DNA of 64,000 nucleotides, from positions 377,287 through 441,286 of the forward strand of contig CAJNOJ010000011.1 of assembly GCA_905250025.1 (NCBI GenBank). The letters run 5' to 3'. This DNA is from Adineta ricciae (taxonomy: Eukaryota > Rotifera > Eurotatoria > Adinetida > Adinetidae). Numbering within the stretch: position 1 is the stretch's first letter; each line of letters opens with the position of its first letter. This document shows, piece by piece, positions 41,548 to 60,773 of the stretch. The notes beneath the pieces are model-generated. The model saw nothing but the letters and a program-made list of their open reading frames with translations, was not told where the DNA came from and did no database searches. A program made the translations under genes and the position numbers.

Positions 41548-44500
41548 ATGGACAATCAGTCCAAACGAATACGTCATACTAAAGGGTCGAAACAAGTGCG
41601 TAAACAACGACCGAATCCTCTCCGACCGATCATTTCCGGCGAAGTCGCTTCCCAATTTTTCCGTCATGCTGATTCGCTAGCAACTCGCTCCTCGGGCAGT
41701 GGTGATCTCGACCGCTTGAATGATATTATCGATGACATCACATCCGAAGGCGATGATACACGAGCGGCTTCATCGTCGAAATATTCTGGCAAGTCAACAT
41801 CAAACGTTGTCGAACCACCTTCACCTCCTGTCAATGATAATCATTCATCGTTGTTCACGTTACCACAATTGAATGATTATTCAACTCGGACTCCTCGTTC
41901 GAAAAAAGCCATGTTTAAAGATGCGAAATTGAAGAAATTCGGCGAGAAAAACCATTATTCTCCCAGTCGCGCGAATGACAGTGATGATAGAATAGATACA
42001 AGTACTCGCCGCAAATCCATCGGCGACGTCCGCCGTCAGCAATTAACTGAATTCATGGAATATTATCGACATTGCTTGGAATCAGCACAAAATTCGAACG
42101 CACCCGGCATGCGTGATGATCCAACAAATAACGATCGACGAAAACAATACACAACTACGCTCTGGTACGAATTAAAACGATATTTCAATGGAATTAATCC
42201 TTCCGATGAGAATGGTATTGAATTAGAACAGCGTTCGATTGATAACCAACGAAAGCAATATCTTGACAACTTTTATCTTCAATTTACTCAATGCAATTTC
42301 GAATCTACACATTATCCGTACGATGCGATGCCTATTCAACGTCGTCATCTACACGAATTTCATATAAATGATTGTAAGGAGGTCGAGAAGATCATGGAAG
42401 AATTGTTCCATAAATGGGATCAGATTTTATCATTATTTCCATCCTATGCAGCTTTGGAACAGTACGATAAACGTTTTGATTCGCGTACTGATGCAGGAAG
42501 GAAGTTTTACGAACGATTATCCGTTTTTCAAGCATGGTTTAATCTAAATTCTGAAATCAACCGGCTGATCACTGTCCTCGGTCGAATCATGGGCTGTACG
42601 CAATCTCATTCCTGGCCAAATGTTTCCTGCCCGGTCACATCAAAACCACACGATACGGCGACGATCAATATCTCTCGTCCACCAACGCCGTCATCGACAT
42701 CAAGTAATGAGCAAAAAGATATTCCTGCTGGTTCACCATCAAACTCATCTTATCTACTCTATCACACACCTCTGAAACAACAACATTCAACTGTATCTAA
42801 TTCATCGCGTATGTCAACATCGTCTTCGTATTCGACAACACCTGACCTTCCTTCAAAACGACAACATACGATAACATCAATGCCTAGTATGGATAATATT
42901 CATCAATCATTAACAATGACATCACCATTACCCGAATATTATTACAGGTAATACTCTCTTCTTCAGTAGAATGCATTTGTTCTGTTGATTTGTCTAGATA
43001 TATTGATGATCAGTTAACTCATGCTCGTATTGAGTTGATTGCAACGATATTCCGTTCGAAACATGGTCCGTTGTTACAACGTTTGCGATATATCTTTCGG
43101 AAAGAGCAAGGTACAAGTGGGAATATGTTACCAACAACATTCGATTCCGTGTATAAAAATCATTTGCTATTACCAGCCAATTTAGTTCCAAATGATTATC
43201 TGATAGATGCGGGACCTGACAAATTAGTCGATGAATTTTTAACGCTAAACAAACAATTACAACAGCAAAAAAATCCTAATCTGGGTAAGTGAATTTGTTA
43301 TGAAAAAATTTCGACTGAATTTCTCAATTTTCTTAGCGAATAAGAAGAAAAAGAAGAATCGAAATACATATCCAGATCAAGTCATTAATATTCTCAATCG
43401 ATTTGATCAAAATCCAACATTGACATCGAGCACATTTCCACCTGCCTCTGCACCAACTCTAGTTCTAAAAATTTTATCCCACGATCGAAGTATCATCAAA
43501 CGTCAATCGTATTTTCTTGATTACCTTGATTCAACCCTCTTTCCCCATCTCCCTGGTTCTACTCTCTTTCCCGATCCATGTACATTTCTCGATAATTTAT
43601 CATTGAACTCTCTTTCCCAGCTGACAACCGATGAAAGCATTCTGATCGCGAAAATGTTAACAATATGCTATCGTCTCTATGATAAACACGTTTGGAGTGA
43701 TACCGCCAAATTCCTGGATATGTTCGAGTTATTTCATTTACCTTCACTGTATCCGCAATATGTTTTTCTTGTGCAAATTCCATTAGATCTAATGTTAGCT
43801 TGGCAAAAATATCATCAAGACCGAAGAATGGATCATACGACAGCACCAGGTATTGAACAATTGAGAAAATTGAATGATGACGACTTGCTTTCGTTTAGGT
43901 GCTCTGTTGTTGTTGATCGATGAATGTAAAATCTTAATTCACAGTGCAACATTGATTCGTCAGTATATGAAAACGATGATCACGGATGTATTTGGTAAGA
44001 TCAGATTTGACAATGAACACGAATGAAGGAGAGTTTCCTTTAGAAAAATCTGAAATTCACTTGGTTGAAGATGAAATGACCCAATTCGATAAGAATATCA
44101 TCGAAACTCTCCATGAAATGTTGACTTACATCGAACGTTACATTGAAATCTCTTTACGTTCGAATCTCTTTCATAATTGTATCATTTTGCTCAAAGAACA
44201 ATGGAAATCGCTGAAAACTTACGCAACGATGATGAATATTGAAGAACTTCTCGGTGAAAAATTTCTCAATATGTATTCGACAATTATCAAACATTTCCAT
44301 GATTACATCGACGTGTTTCATTCTGTCACACCATCGAAAGAAACCATCAATATCGAACATATAAAAAAGAAAATGCATAAGAAATATCAAAAGAAACTAA
44401 CTGTCGACATTCTACGTGAAGCAAAAGCGATTTACGATGATTGCGCATTGACGATCAATATCTATTTACAAAAATCGGTTTGTCGACGATTTCTTCTAAT

Positions 44501-46988
44501 ACTCAAAAGAGCTGGTTTCGAGCGTATTAAATTCGGTAAGTGGAAATGTCACCTTTGATTTACAACTCGTTTTTCTCATTTAGCTACGGAATCTCACCAT
44601 TCGCACTCGAAAAACCACAGAGACTCATCATCAACATCTCAGTGTCTTCTCTTCGCTCCTGCCGAATATTTTGAAGACAACGCCACAAAACTTCAATTAG
44701 CTCGAACGTTGTCATCGTCATTCCGTATCAATGCTAGCAATACATCTTCCGGAGAGTCAACTGATGAAGCAAATTCACAATCTCAGACTCAGCAACAACA
44801 GCAATCATCGCCGACTTCTCTACAACAACAAGCAAATTCACCAGTCGAAACATTACCACCGTTAGTTTATGTTCTCTGCGTTCCCATGTCAAAGGAAGTC
44901 GAATCAGAATGGCGTGGAGTGACACATACGATCCAAGCGCATAAAACCTTAACACCCGTTTCACCTTTGCATACCAATTGGAAAACAACAACAATTTTCT
45001 TGCTGACACAACAAACGAATAATATGGAAAAATTTGAAGAGTCATTCCGAGAACGTCTGTCGAAAACCAATGTTCAACAAGATGATCTGTATAATTTCGA
45101 TACGAAAAAAGAACAAATCCTACAGAAACGATCTTGTTTCGAAAAAGTCGATCGAGCGATGAGTGACTTGGCCCATGCAATCTTAAGTTTAAGTAATTGT
45201 GTAGCGAAAAATGTCGAAGACTTTGAAAACATCATCGAAACCATCAATAAACAAGCAGGTACTGGTCAAGATGCTGAACGTAACAAGAAAATTGACACTC
45301 GTACCTATGTTGTAAGTCATTCGACATATTTCAAGTTCTTATCTTCATTATTTTTCTTCATTTTCAGCATACTGAAGAGCGTGCATTCGCGTTCGCCATG
45401 GATATTATTCGAGAAACGAGTTATTATGCTACACAATTGGAAACCAATACATTAAAAATTCAAGCCGAGCGACAACTTTTGTTCGGAAATACTTGGATGA
45501 ACTTTGTTCGAAAGAAAAAAGCAGCAACTAGTGTAGTGAAATATCCCGGAACATTACCAATGTGGTTACTCCCTGGAATACACTTTCTTCGACATATTTG
45601 TTTGTTACATTTCACTACGCATATCAGCGATGAGGTTTTTAACAAGTTTTGTGATAATATGCAGTCAACAATTCATTATTCGAATAATACGAACATCACT
45701 AGTGGACAAAAACAGGTGAATCCGCATATTCGTTGGAAGAAATCATTGAAGCCATTTCCGATCTTATCGACGGCAACATCACGAGAGTCGGAGAGATCAA
45801 AACGAAGGGAAAGTCATTTGACACGAATTCAAAAACTCGAACGTATGGATAAACTGATCGATCGGCGACGTTACAAAGATGACCTAATCGGAAAAATCAC
45901 TCAGCGCGATGAACGTTCGATTAAAATGCCATCGATATCAAAACGAATGGAACAAGACTTGGCATATTTAAAAATACGAAATTTCCATAAATTAAATCTT
46001 CTTTCCCGTGGTCAATACGCAACGAGTAAGCCTCGAATTTCATGCAAACATCATCCATAAATTCTCCGTTAAATTTCTCTTTGCAGCATACAAATGTACC
46101 GTGGAATCCAATGAAGTTCTCTGCTATAAACAATACAAAATTCAGCACAATGACGCTGCTGCGCTTGCTAAAGTTCTTGAACAACTAGTACCATTGATGC
46201 ACATCAATCATGAAAATTTAATCAAATATCGCGGCATCGCTCTTGAATATGATCATATCTTATTCTTTATGGAGTACTGCAGTCATGGTACCATCGCTCA
46301 ACTCCTACTTGGCTCATCTACGTCATTATCATTGTCAGCAACTCAAGTCGATGCACGTCGGACATCCTCATCACTTGTTTGCTCGCTAAACGATACGTCA
46401 TCCGTGGATAAGGGCATCATTCAAACAACAGCAGGCTTTGCCTTTTTCGAAGAGTGTCTCGTTCGACGCTATTTAAGACAATTATTATCTGCGTTGACAT
46501 GTTTGCACGAAAAAGACATTATTCATCGAGATATACGCAATGTGAATATCTTTTTAACCGATTCGACGAAGCAATCCATTAAATTAGGCGACGTCAATTT
46601 CGTTTATGATTTCAAATTTATGAAGAAACAATCATCTCTATTAGACATGGAAGCAATCGCCAATATTCGTGAATCAATTATCTTCTATGCACCGGAAACA
46701 ATCACCCAAAACGAAACAACCACTAAATCTGATATTTGGTCTCTAGGCTGCACACTTGTTCATATGTTAACAGGTCGCATACCATGGAGCAGTCCATCGA
46801 TAGCATCAAGTGCTTATTACTGGAAAGTTGTCAACTGGGTAGCGAATGGTGTTCAACCAATAATTCCGACTGATTTGAGTTTGTCACATGATTGTATTAA
46901 TTTCCTTGAGCAATGCTTCCGACACGATCCAAATCTACGGCCATCATCCCATGAACTTCTCGAACATCCGTTTGTCATAGAGCATTAA
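41548..46988 (+). CDS. MAP3K4/MEKK4-like STE11-family kinase with degenerate catalytic motifs
   Basis: ATG at 41548; about eight exons, the first 1.4 kb long; about 1,690 aa. A long N-terminal region (regulatory, with Ser/Thr-rich parts and Q-rich patch near 44790) precedes a C-terminal kinase domain from about 46000. The length and order suit MAP3K4/MTK1, an activator of p38/JNK under stress. The kinase keeps the ATP-site lysine (LCYKQYKI), HRDIRNVN, a YAPETI (APE) motif, SDIWSLGCTLVHMLTGRIPW and RHDPNLRPSSHELLEHPF. Departures: the glycine loop reads SRGQYATT, where GxGxxG is expected; the HRD-x-K lysine is Arg; DFG is DVN at 46590-46598. It may be weakly active or a pseudokinase. Paralogue identity is by architecture, moderate. 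Confidence 0.78.
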
Positions 46989-47311
46989 TTGATTGTTTTT
47001 ACTTTGATTTGTATATTATTAGATTTTATTTTCGTTTAGTATTAACAATAAAGAAGGAGAGAATCTTTTATTCTACTACGATTATACATACCGAAGAGAT
47101 AGTATAGTCTTCGACTGAAATCATATCTTTAACTTATCAATCATTACGAAGTGCTACACACACTAGTTCATCGCTACATAAAACGGGTATTATTATTTTC
47201 GACATAATACAATACATAGAGGAAACAAAAAACTGGTCTTCTTTTAAGTCATAAGCAGGAGGATTCGTACGGGCATGGCCATCCGTGTTTTACTTGAATG
47301 TGGATCATCGA
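46989..47311. other. Intergenic 3' flanks
   Basis: 323 nt between the convergent MAP3K4-like and claudin-like stop codons. An AATAAA signal at about 47047-47052 lies in sense orientation for the MAP3K4-like gene. Nothing else seen. Confidence 0.6.
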
Positions 47312-47919
47312 TTAAAAGTATGGCTTCGCTAACACCAGCGTAACTGCTCCAATCAAGTTGCCAACAACTGCAGCAATGGCGATAATTGCTGCATCACCTA
47401 TTTCTAGGTTTGGAACACTTGATATACCCATCGTACCGGCAATACCTAGTGCAACGCCAATCATTCCAGTAACAAGACTTGCCAAAGCAAGGATTTTCTG
47501 TGTTAAAATTAATTTTCGAAGTTTCTTGTCGCCTGACATGGCACAGTATACAATGCATAATAGTCCACAAATACCAGAAAATACGCAAGTTATCGCGATA
47601 AAGACACCGGCAGCTCGAATTTTAGCGCAAGTGCTGCTGCTTAAGTGTTCAGAAGGACATAATATATTAAAACATGGAGTTTCATTCTCATCGCCCGTGA
47701 ATTCACATACCCGCCAGAGTCCAAACGTTGTCTCTCCCGATTCGGTCTTTGTTTGACTCCTGAAAGTAGTCAAGCAGAGAAATTCATTTCTTTTTCTTAT
47801 CGACATTCAAAACTTCGCACATACCATGTAGCAAGTCCATTCGACAAAAGAAAAAGTATAAAAGCCGATGCCACAAATGCGCCACCAATAATAATTATCA
47901 ATTTAAAACTATTTGCCAT
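47312..47919 (-). CDS. Four-transmembrane claudin/PMP22-like protein
   Basis: Two exons joined by a ~57-nt intron inside the Trp codon of GLATW. TM1 is IIIIGGAFVASAFILFLL; then an extracellular loop with FGLWRVCEF and a second conserved C (CPSEHLSSSTC), TM2 after KIRAAGVFIAITCVFSGI, TM3 (ILALASLVTGMIGVALGIAG) and TM4 (IAIAAVVGNLIGAVTLVL). The W..GLW..C signature in loop 1 and the TM layout match the PMP22/EMP/claudin superfamily. The C-terminus is very short (AKPYF) with a YF end that is not a canonical PDZ ligand. Which subfamily cannot be settled. About 185 aa, normal for the superfamily. Confidence 0.8.
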
Positions 47920-48370
47920 ATTCTATACGATATAAGTCTCGGATTCTTGTCTGCTGTTTTCACGTTATTGAAGCAATATATTAATAATGATGATCGGGGA
48001 TCTACTTCTCCCGATAAGAAACTATTTTATAATAAGGTAGCAAGTTATAAAATGCAGTTATCAAGTGTTTTATTATTCCAGTGGATCTCTGGCAACTGAA
48101 GAGAATGTTGAAAAACATTTTTATACTGACAGGAAAGGTTCTTTGCCATAAAAGCTTAATTGATAGCTATCAAATCAGTTATATGTACTTTTTTCATGAA
48201 AAATATCTTACGCACTTATCGTTACATTATTTTACAAGAAGAAACAATTTGACCGCATTGTTCCTTCGACATTTGTGAAGATCAATGTTTGATTATTCAG
48301 CATCTGAATTTTTATTTTAGTCGTGAACTGATGTGTTCGAACGCGATGGATTCAAAACAAAAAAAAAAGT
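47920..48370. other. Intergenic, no gene seen
   Basis: 451 nt between the claudin-like start and the OYE stop. AT-rich. It should contain the claudin-like promoter and the OYE 3' UTR. Confidence 0.55.
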
Positions 48371-49791
48371 CTACTGTCTTGCTCGCTGGTATTGAGGTGG
48401 CCAAGACATTTCATTTACTCCTAGTTCTCTCGCTGCTCTCAATGGAAAATGTGGATCTCGTAGAAACTCTCGAGCGATTAACACTAAATCACCGTGTCCT
48501 CGCTCGATAATATCATTCGCTTGCTTTGCTTGAGTTATCAGCCCGACAGGTGCTGTCATTATTCTAGCACCATAGTTCGATTTCTTAATTGCTTCGCTGA
48601 ATGGCACTTGATAACCAGGTTCTAATGGCACTGGAAGTTGTTGGCATGAAGAGTTTCCACCCGAACTTGTGTCGATAATATCGACACCTAGTTCGACTAG
48701 TTGAGGAATAAGTCGAAGAGTGTCAGTGATTGTCCAACCATCTTCACCAATCCATTCTTCACAAGATAGACGAATTGAGAGCGGTCGGGTGGACGGCCAG
48801 GCTTGACGAACGAGTGATGTGAGTTCGAGCAAGAGACGTATTCGATTTTCAAATGAACCGCCTATGTTAGAGAAGGAGTAGTAGTTGAAGATAAAACAGA
48901 ATTATTGAACAGAGGTTACCGTAATCATCTGTCCTTTTGTTTGATGATGGACTTAGAAATTCACTTAGGAGGTAACCATGTGCAGCATGAATTTCTAGAA
49001 AGTCAAAACCGCATTTCTTTGCTCTTTCAACACTTTTGACGAAATTCTGTTTGAACTGGTCAATTTCTTCAAGACTTATTTCCTTTGGAATACAGTAAGT
49101 TTCCGCAAATGGCAGAGCACTGGGACCGACAACGTTATCTGACCATCCGCCATCTTTGTTAGTTACATAAACAGGTTCAGTACGATTTCCTGGTTGCTGA
49201 TGAAAAGGAGCTTTAGTCGATGCTTTACGTCCAGCATGAGCTAGTTGAATACCAGCAGCACAGTTTTGAGAATGAATGAATTGAACAATACTAGAATTCG
49301 AATTGCATGATTCGAAATACTGAGAACAAATCATACCGTTCTGTCATTTCCATTTGCTCATCCATCCACAATCCAGCATCGTATGGTGTAATTCGTCCGT
49401 TTGGCTGTACAGCAGTTGCTTCTTGTATGACAAGAGCAGCACCTCCTATCGCAAACTGACCCAAATGAACAAGATGCCAATCATTGAGGAAGCCATTTTC
49501 CGATGAATATGTACACATGGGAGATACCACAATACGATTTTTTAATACAAGCGAACGAATATGTAACGGACGAAATAGTGCCGGTAAACTATCATTATTC
49601 ATCTGTGGGAGAGTGCCGACAGATGGAGTTTTTGCTGTATAAGGCCATGGTAACACACTATTTTTTGCAATTGCTTGTCTAAGAACAGTTAAATGCACAG
49701 AAAGGAACGTTTTACAAAAATTGTGTACTTACTTCGAAAGTTTCATGCTTAATACTGATTGTGACTGACGCAAGATTTTGTTAGCTATCAT
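48371..49791 (-). CDS. Old yellow enzyme, YqjM-type NADPH:flavin oxidoreductase
   Basis: ATG at 49791; four exons. A short N-terminal extension of about 50 residues precedes the TIM barrel. Motifs: LFRPLHIRSLVLKNRIVVSP, then MCTYSS (the Cys that tunes FMN in YqjM-type enzymes), GIQLAHAGRKAS, EIHAAHGYLLSEFLSPSSN, KRTDDYG-GSFENR across an intron, LSIRLS, IDTSSGGN, PGYQVPFSEAIK, APVGLI and VLIAREFLRDP. It should bind FMN and reduce activated C=C bonds with NADPH. YqjM-type enzymes are bacterial and fungal; animals normally lack them, so horizontal acquisition is the inference. Introns show it is settled in the host genome. The extra N-terminus could be a targeting peptide. Confidence 0.92.
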
Positions 49792-50253
49792 GATAAATCG
49801 CGTCTCACTTTCGTCTGCGATATATCCTATGCGCGTACATTACTAAAGTATTTTTTCTCTAACGTTCTATGAAAACATAAGTCACGTTGTGACAGAGTGG
49901 AGTCATTTTTTATCGTTCTTTGTCATTAAACTTCTGTTCTTGACTTTACACAGTAATTCATCAAAAGAGAAACAATCGTAAGCATATTTCTCAAGTTCAA
50001 CTGTTTTTGAGATGAAGTAATTCTTCCGGACACACACGGCAGCAATTTCTGCTTCGCAAGAGATGTCAAATCCAATTCGTGCACACATATTCCGAGAAAA
50101 AATCGCTCTACTTGTTATGTTAAAGTTTAGAAACGAGAATTATGCTGTGTTTCTTTATTGAAGAGTAAATAAATACATACATATCAAGTAAAAAAGTACA
50201 CACAGTGATGATCAACGATTGATTTATATTCAGTAAGAAAGTGAGAACTATTT

Positions 50254-56376
<6,123 letters not shown>

Positions 56377-56635
56377 GAAACATTTATTTCAATTTTTCGT
56401 CTTGTCACAATTCATCTCGAACTAGACATCATCGACGTTGATCACCGTCTATTGGTTGCTAAGGAATAAACATGTTTATTTCGAATAGGTGTCGCTCTGC
56501 TGGTTGTCTTCTATGTGTATATATATGGCAACATATTCATCCATTTGGGTCAAATTTGGATTCCATAGGAACTGTTATTCTTCTTATTCTTTTTTTCTAG
56601 ATATTCGTTCGTAAAGAAAAAAACATCAACAAAGA
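56377..56635. promoter_or_regulatory. Bidirectional promoter region between KATNAL2 and CCT2
   Basis: 259 nt between divergent ATGs. It includes a TTCTTTTTTTCTAG acceptor at 56600-56601 for the CCT2 leader. A short (TA)n tract lies near 56518. The two genes must share or abut promoters; no specific factor site is claimed. Confidence 0.5.
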
Positions 56636-59041
56636 TGCGTGGCGACTTAAGTGTAAGAAAAATCGACATTCGTGGTTTATTTTAATTAATTAATTTCTTT
56701 GAATTTTTAGACAGCACTCAATCCAATTCCACTTTATAAACAAGGTGTCGAAGAAGAAAAATCCGAACTTGCTCGATTAGTTAGTTAATGAAATTTCATC
56801 GAAGTTCAGAAGAGCATTTCTGTTTTATTTCAGTCATCATTTGCTGGAGCAATGGCTGTTGGTGATCTAATCAAAACAACACTCGGTCCGAAAGGCATGG
56901 TATGACTCATGACTTGGCCAGATTTTCTTCTTGACTACCTTCTTTTGTTGTGTCCATAGGATAAAATCCTCCAATGCAGCATGAGTGGCGGTCCTGATGC
57001 CGGTAAATTGTTAGTTACAAACGATGGTGCAACAATCTTATCGAAAATTGGTATTGACAATCCGGTTGCTAAAGTTCTCGTTGGTATGTACGACACAATC
57101 ATTCGAGAACATTCTTCTATTCGAATATGTTTTCACTAGATATTTCAAAAGTACAGGACGATGAAGTTGGTGATGGTACAACATCAGTTGTTGTTTTGGC
57201 TAGCGAACTTCTCCGAGTATGATTTGGATCGAAATGATATTTTGGTAGATTAGGGTGTTTCTAGGAAACGGAAAATTTACTCGCCCAAAAGATTCATCCT
57301 CAAACAATCATCGCGGGATGGCGTAAGGCAACAAACGAAGCACTTCGAGTGTTGGAAGGCATTGCAAAAAACAACAGGTACGGTGAAGAAAAATGATTTG
57401 ATACCTGTTGGATTCTTTTTTTGTTGATTAGTTCGAATATAGAACAGTTCCGAAGTGATCTTATGAACATTGCGCGTACAACGCTCAGTTCGAAGATTCT
57501 TCAAGGAAAAAAAGAACATTTCGCTAAACTATGTGTTGATGCCGTGTTAAAATTAAAAGTGGGTTTGAGCCATTTTCAAACGCATTCGAATTGCTTTCGT
57601 TTCTCATAGGGTAAAACCGATTTACAAGGCATTCAAATCATCAAACGTTTGGGAAATAACATGAGCGATTCTTATCTTGAAGAAGGTAGTTCACTCGATA
57701 GATGAATAACGAAGAAATCGTATTTTGGCCATTGTAGGATTCTTGTTGGAAAAAAAGATTGGTATCAATATGCCAAAACGTTTAGAAAACGCTCGCATCC
57801 TTATTGCTAACACACCGATGGATACTGATAAAATCAAAGTTTTCGGTTCACGTGTCCGTGTCGATTCAGTAGCTAAAGTTGCTGAATTAGAATTGGCTGA
57901 AAAGGAAAAGATGAAAGATAAAGTGAACAAAATTCTTCAGCATAATTGCAATGTTTTTATTAACCGGTAAGATAACAGAGCGTTAAAACTTGGAAATTTT
58001 CCATTGGATTGCCTTTTAGTCAATTGATTTATGACTATCCTGAACAATTATTTGCTGAAAAGGGTGTGATGGCCATTGAACATGCTGATTTTGAAGGTGT
58101 TGAACGTTTAGCTCAAGTTCTTGGTAAGGAATACATTTGAAAATGTGCTCGATGAAATGACTTGAGAGTGTTTATTCCAGGTGGAGAAATCGTTTCGACA
58201 TTCGATACACCAGATAAAGTCCGATTAGGAAAATGCGATTTAATCGAAGAAATCATCATTGGTGAAGACAAGTTGATCAAGTTTTCAGGTTGGATATTTA
58301 AACATACGATCAAAGAAATGAATACGAAGTTGTTTGCTCTTGAAATACAGGTGTAGCTGAAGGTCGCGCTTGCACGATTGTCCTACGTGGAGCAACTCAA
58401 CAAATTCTTGATGAAGCTGAACGATCAATTCATGACGCTCTTTGTGTTTTATCACAAACCGTTAAAGAACCACGCATTTGTTATGGAGGAGGTTCGTTTC
58501 ACCTTCTATAAGATGACCATTTCGAACTTCTCTCGTATAAAATAGGTGCTGCTGAAATGTTAATGGCTACTGCTGTTTCTCAATTGGCTGAAAAAACACC
58601 AGGCAAAGAATCGGTCGCCATTGAGTCATTCGCCCGCGCACTTCGTCAAGTAATTAAATCAATGTTCCATCGAAATGATCCGTATGATTTCTTTCGCCAT
58701 TCTTTAGTTACCAACCATCATTGCTGATAACGCTGGTTACGATAGTGCAGAATTAGTAGCTAATCTTCGTGCTGCACACACTGCCGGAAAATCAACTCAT
58801 GGTCTCGGTACGCGCTACTTTCCCTCTAGTGAATCTTTTTGCTAAAAATATTAATGTTTGCGATTCTAGATATGGAAAAGGGTGCAGTTGCTGATATGGT
58901 TGAACTTGGTATTCTCGAATCGTACCATCTTAAACGACAAGTCGTTAGCAGTGCTGCTGAAGCTGCTGAAATGGTACTACGTATTGATAATATCATTCGT
59001 GCGCCACCACGCCCACGTCAACGTGACATGCGTCATCATTA
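56636..59041 (+). CDS. CCT2: T-complex protein 1 subunit beta (chaperonin CCT2)
   Basis: ATG at 56636; about twelve exons with introns of 45-60 nt. Group II chaperonin subunit of the TRiC/CCT complex that folds actin and tubulin. The ATP-binding and hydrolysis motifs are complete: [30 protein letters not shown] (with the catalytic Asp of GDGTT), and [14 protein letters not shown] near 58540. Beta-specific stretches are [25 protein letters not shown] and [13 protein letters not shown]. The C-terminus [12 protein letters not shown] differs from the usual short beta tail. The stop is TAA at 59039-59041. Highly conserved and clearly functional; head-to-head with KATNAL2. Confidence 0.97.
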
Positions 59042-60773
59042 AATGAATCAAAATACAGAAGAAGAACTTATCAAAGAGCACTTCGAACATTTTCCTTTGG
59101 TTTTTATATCATTTCGTAGACAACGTTTCGTTTTTCTTTTAATGCCATCGTCAATTGCAGTGTGAGAGAAAACGTTTGAAAAGCCTTTGTTGTGCCCGTG
59201 TGTTTGTTACGTTGTTTGACTTCTGTTGATGTTTTTCTTGTTATTAAAAACGAAAAAAAAGAAAAATTAAAACTAATCAAACATATACATTGTACAACTC
59301 GGTATGGCGTGGGCATGACTAGTTAATATTTGAAGTGCTATTGTTGAACGTAAGCAAGTTGCCATGCATTTCTTCAAAACCATTGATGTTTCTCACATTA
59401 CGTTGATGAGTATGACGCATTTTTCCAAATTTTTTGCTGAACAAAAAATAGAAACTGACTGTAAGTTTATTCCGCCGTTGAAGTTCGAAGAATAAAGTTT
59501 TCATAGCTCGAGTTTTGCCGAAGCAACCCGTCTGATCTTCTCTCGTGCGCTTTATGAAGAGTTTTCCATCGCTACAAAACATTTTATGAGATAATTATGA
59601 ATAAGTCGGAATCTATAGACAATAGAAGAGTATAGAATTCCAAATATCCTGCCATTTGACTTTCTAAGAATTAATGCCATCTATGAAAGCCACTGTATAT
59701 TTATCGGATATAAAATTCATTGCTTCTTCCAAAGTGCTTCTTATCATATTTCGATAGATATATATCATGGCGAGTTGGATAGACCTAGGTGTTTTGTCGT
59801 TCAACGGTGACATCGATCGGGTTAATGCAAAACAAAACGCAGTAAGTACGCTATGAAAACACTGGAGACCATGAGAGATTAGTCTACCTTTGTTTCTGAA
59901 AGAAAATATAGACGGAAATTTAAAAATCCAATTGACATACAAAATGTCACGCGACGTTTCTCAATTTGTTCGAAGCGTAGTTCCGGCAAATGCCGACAGA
60001 ATGTGACCGAATCTATTCTTATTCTCAACCTATGGTTACCTTATATTCAACTATTTGATCTGTTTGATTTATTATTAAAAAGGTTTGTTAGGCACTCCAG
60101 AAAGAGATGAGATCACTGATTAAATAAATATTTTATTTCTTCATTTTATCATTCTGTATGGTTCATTGTAACTTATTGTGCAAATCACTACTGACATATA
60201 GAAATAGATTTCGAAAGCGTTCATATTACTCATTAAGGTAATGAACACACCAATTACCTTGAGTACCATACAAATTACTTTTCGTGTTTGGCAGCGCAAC
60301 AATGAACAAATGCATTGCCTTATTGGTCAAGTTTATTACTCTCGTTCTTTATACGTAAGCATAAAAATTTCCGATATTCACTATGTTAGCTCTCTGCCAG
60401 GATACACAATCATTTTCAATGTTTTGTACGCTTAGTTTCGATACTCAGACTGCGATGATATCTATGGCAATTACTCGAAGTACCAAATCCGAGCTTGAAT
60501 TTCAATGGACAGCTGAGAAATAAATAATTGATTATCTCTTGTATTATAGATCATCATTTTAGCAAAGCACATTGTCATTTATTTATGTATATATATATTC
60601 TCAAAAAAACCTAATTAATCTAAATAGCAAAAATAGTTCACAATTGTTCGATTTGCTCTCTCTCTTGGGAGTTTTTCTACCTTGTCTATTATCGGCAATT
60701 CCGAATATTATTTCTGTTACTCCATTCATCTAATACCAAAGAACCGACAACGCCACACACTAATATAATCAAC
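59042..60773. other. Mostly non-coding interval; possible small or decayed minus-strand gene
   Basis: 1.73 kb. Two minus-strand open stretches at about 59319-59582 and 59664-59942 lie in series with splice-like junctions (a TTTCTTTCAG near 59895), but I recognise no family and the upper one has no ATG start of its own. A plus-strand ORF at 60241-60435 is likewise unrecognised. Either a divergent small gene, a decayed one, or chance. The promoter of the prohormone gene should be at 60600-60773. Confidence 0.35.

Noticed and set aside
47358..47756. 132-codon plus-strand ORF
   Set aside because: Exact antisense shadow of the claudin-like gene.
49903..50088. 61-codon minus-strand ORF between OYE and KATNAL2
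   Set aside because: No recognisable family, no splice partners; most likely chance sequence in the flank of KATNAL2.
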